In this document: positions 6,494-7,292 of the stretch, piece by piece
How the letters are laid out: every line of letters begins with the position of its first letter
Numbering within the stretch: the first letter of the stretch is position 1
Source: Victivallales bacterium
Lineage (GTDB): Bacteria; Verrucomicrobiota; Lentisphaeria; Oligosphaerales; Oligosphaeraceae
Reading direction: 5' to 3'
Length of the DNA: 7,292 bases
NCBI GenBank assembly: GCA_017431185.1
Contig: JAFRLP010000015.1
Location: 1-7,292, forward strand
Translations under genes and position numbers: made by a program
The notes under the pieces: model-generated
The model's input: only the letters and a program-made list of their open reading frames with translations
Told to the model about the DNA's origin: nothing
Database searches by the model: none

Positions 6494-7292
6494 ATGCCAG
6501 AGCAGGTCACTTTAGTCGAACTTCCCAAACTGTATGAAAACATGGATGAGGCCACCATCGGTCCATGGCTGGTCGCACCTGGCGCACAGGTCAAACAGGG
6601 ACAGCAGCTGGTGGAACTGATCACCGACAAGACCGTCCTGGAATACGAGGCTCCCTGCGATGGCTGCCTGCTGGCGGTTTTTGCCCAGGAGAAGAGCACA
6701 GTCCCGCTGGGCTACATCATCTGCGCCATCGGCCCGGCGGGAACGCAGGCGCCTGACGTCACCGCCGCCAACGCAGCCAAGATACAAGCGCACCAGCAGG
6801 CAGGCGCAATGGACATTTCCATCACCCTGCCCTCCCCTGTGAAAGCCGCCCCGTCCTTCAAGGCGGCGCCCGCCGCCAAACTGTTCGCCAAACAGCAGGG
6901 GGTTGACCTGGCAAAGGTGGCTGCCTTCTGCGGACGCGACACCATCCACCGCAAGGACGTGGAGGATTACCTGGCCAGCGCTGAAAATGGCGCGCGCACG
7001 GTTCCCGCCACTCAACCCGCCCCCGCAAAATCCTCCACGACGGCTACAGAGGGACGTGTCGCCCTGGTGACGGGAGCCAGCGGGGCAATCGGCCGGGCCA
7101 TCGCCAGAAAACTCTCCCAGGCGGGAATCACCCTGGCGCTGCACTGCAATGCGCACGCCGAACGACTGGACGCCCTGACGGCGGAACTCACCGCCAACGC
7201 CGCCAAGTTCGCCGTCTTCCAGGCCGACCTCCGCACACCCGAGTCCTGCGCCGCGCTGGTCAAGCAGGTACAGGAACGCTTTGGAAGGCTCG
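6494..7292 (+). CDS. Lipoyl domain + subunit-binding domain + short-chain dehydrogenase fusion (partial)
   Basis: The plus strand is open from the ATG at 6494 to the right edge: 266 whole codons and one base, with no stop, so the C-terminus is missing. Residues about 4-80 form a lipoyl domain with ITDK46TVLEYEAP; Lys46 is the expected lipoylation site, and the TDKT context argues against a biotin MKM site. Residues about 124-160 form a peripheral-subunit-binding domain (AAPAAKLFAKQQGVDL, then a GRDTIHRKDVEDYL end) that in E2 proteins docks E1 or dihydrolipoamide dehydrogenase. An Ala/Pro/Thr-rich linker (161-186) follows. From 188 a classical SDR Rossmann start appears: RVALVTGASGAIGRAIA with the TGxxxGxG cofactor motif at 193-200, then an acidic ADLRTPE turn near 244-250. 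An E2 would carry an acyltransferase core here. Probable role: an NAD(P)-dependent reductase or dehydrogenase tethered to a 2-oxo-acid dehydrogenase-type complex in the cytoplasm. The catalytic YxxxK lies beyond the window, so activity and substrate are open. Divergent from the GntR-GH38 operon. Confidence 0.88.
   Translation, partial: MPEQVTLVELPKLYENMDEATIGPWLVAPGAQVKQGQQLVELITDKTVLEYEAPCDGCLLAVFAQEKSTVPLGYIICAIGPAGTQAPDVTAANAAKIQAHQQAGAMDISITLPSPVKAAPSFKAAPAAKLFAKQQGVDLAKVAAFCGRDTIHRKDVEDYLASAENGARTVPATQPAPAKSSTTATEGRVALVTGASGAIGRAIARKLSQAGITLALHCNAHAERLDALTAELTANAAKFAVFQADLRTPESCAALVKQVQERFGRL

Noticed and set aside
6494..6740. The N-terminal domain of the rightward gene as a biotin carrier
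   Set aside because: The lysine sits in TDKT followed by an acidic EYEAP stretch, the lipoyl pattern; the biotin-type MKM is absent, and a subunit-binding domain follows.
6512..7156. A 214-codon open frame on the minus strand
   Set aside because: Opposite the lipoyl-SDR gene, which shows three recognisable domains in order and a strong ribosome site. The minus-strand product is a low-complexity Gly-rich shadow.
1..7292. tRNA, rRNA, CRISPR array, insertion sequence or phage elements
   Set aside because: Nearly all bases are in four coding regions. The only sizeable gap, 6231-6493, holds short repeats only, with no cloverleaf, no spaced direct repeats and no transposase or terminal repeats.

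Overview
The window looks like chromosomal DNA of a Lentisphaerota-type bacterium (Victivallis/Lentisphaera-like) or a close relative in the Planctomycetota-Verrucomicrobiota group. The main reason is a DUF1559-like pseudopilin of the kind these phyla carry in very many copies next to carbohydrate-degrading genes. It sits here with a GntR-type regulator and a GH38 alpha-mannosidase-like protein. The base composition is moderately GC-rich by eye. The lineage is inferred from protein style alone.

Layout, minus strand: three genes read leftwards and look like one operon. From the promoter side they are: an 870-residue protein joining a GntR winged-helix DNA-binding domain to a full-length GH38 glycosidase (6230 to 3618); a 253-residue pseudopilin starting 2 bases after that stop (3615 to 2854), with its ribosome binding site inside the end of the upstream gene; and, after 39 bases, a very long signal-peptide-bearing protein (2814 to beyond position 1). 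The last gene is open for all 938 visible codons and runs off the window. It has a glutamine-amidotransferase-like first third and a PHP/CehA-like metallohydrolase region that has lost some expected metal ligands.

Divergent control region (6231-6493): a near-consensus leftward promoter (TTGACA, 16 bp, extended-10 TATAGT), three copies of TTTTGTATT, and one 10-bp word, GGCAGAATGC, placed once for each gene direction and pointing towards that gene. Three short palindromes lie there too. These are candidate operators for self-regulation by the GntR-GH38 protein or for joint control of both directions.

Layout, plus strand: from 6494 to the right edge runs a gene whose start encodes a lipoyl domain, an E3/E1 peripheral-subunit-binding domain, an Ala/Pro linker and then a short-chain dehydrogenase/reductase (SDR). 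It resembles a 2-oxo-acid dehydrogenase E2 in which the acyltransferase core is replaced by an oxidoreductase.

Working picture (inference): the leftward operon handles a mannose-containing glycan or glycoside, with a cytoplasmic enzyme that may also act as its own sugar-sensing repressor, and with exported partners. The rightward gene probably begins a separate metabolic operon built on a lipoyl swinging arm. The two unusual fusions are the strongest candidates for undescribed biology.
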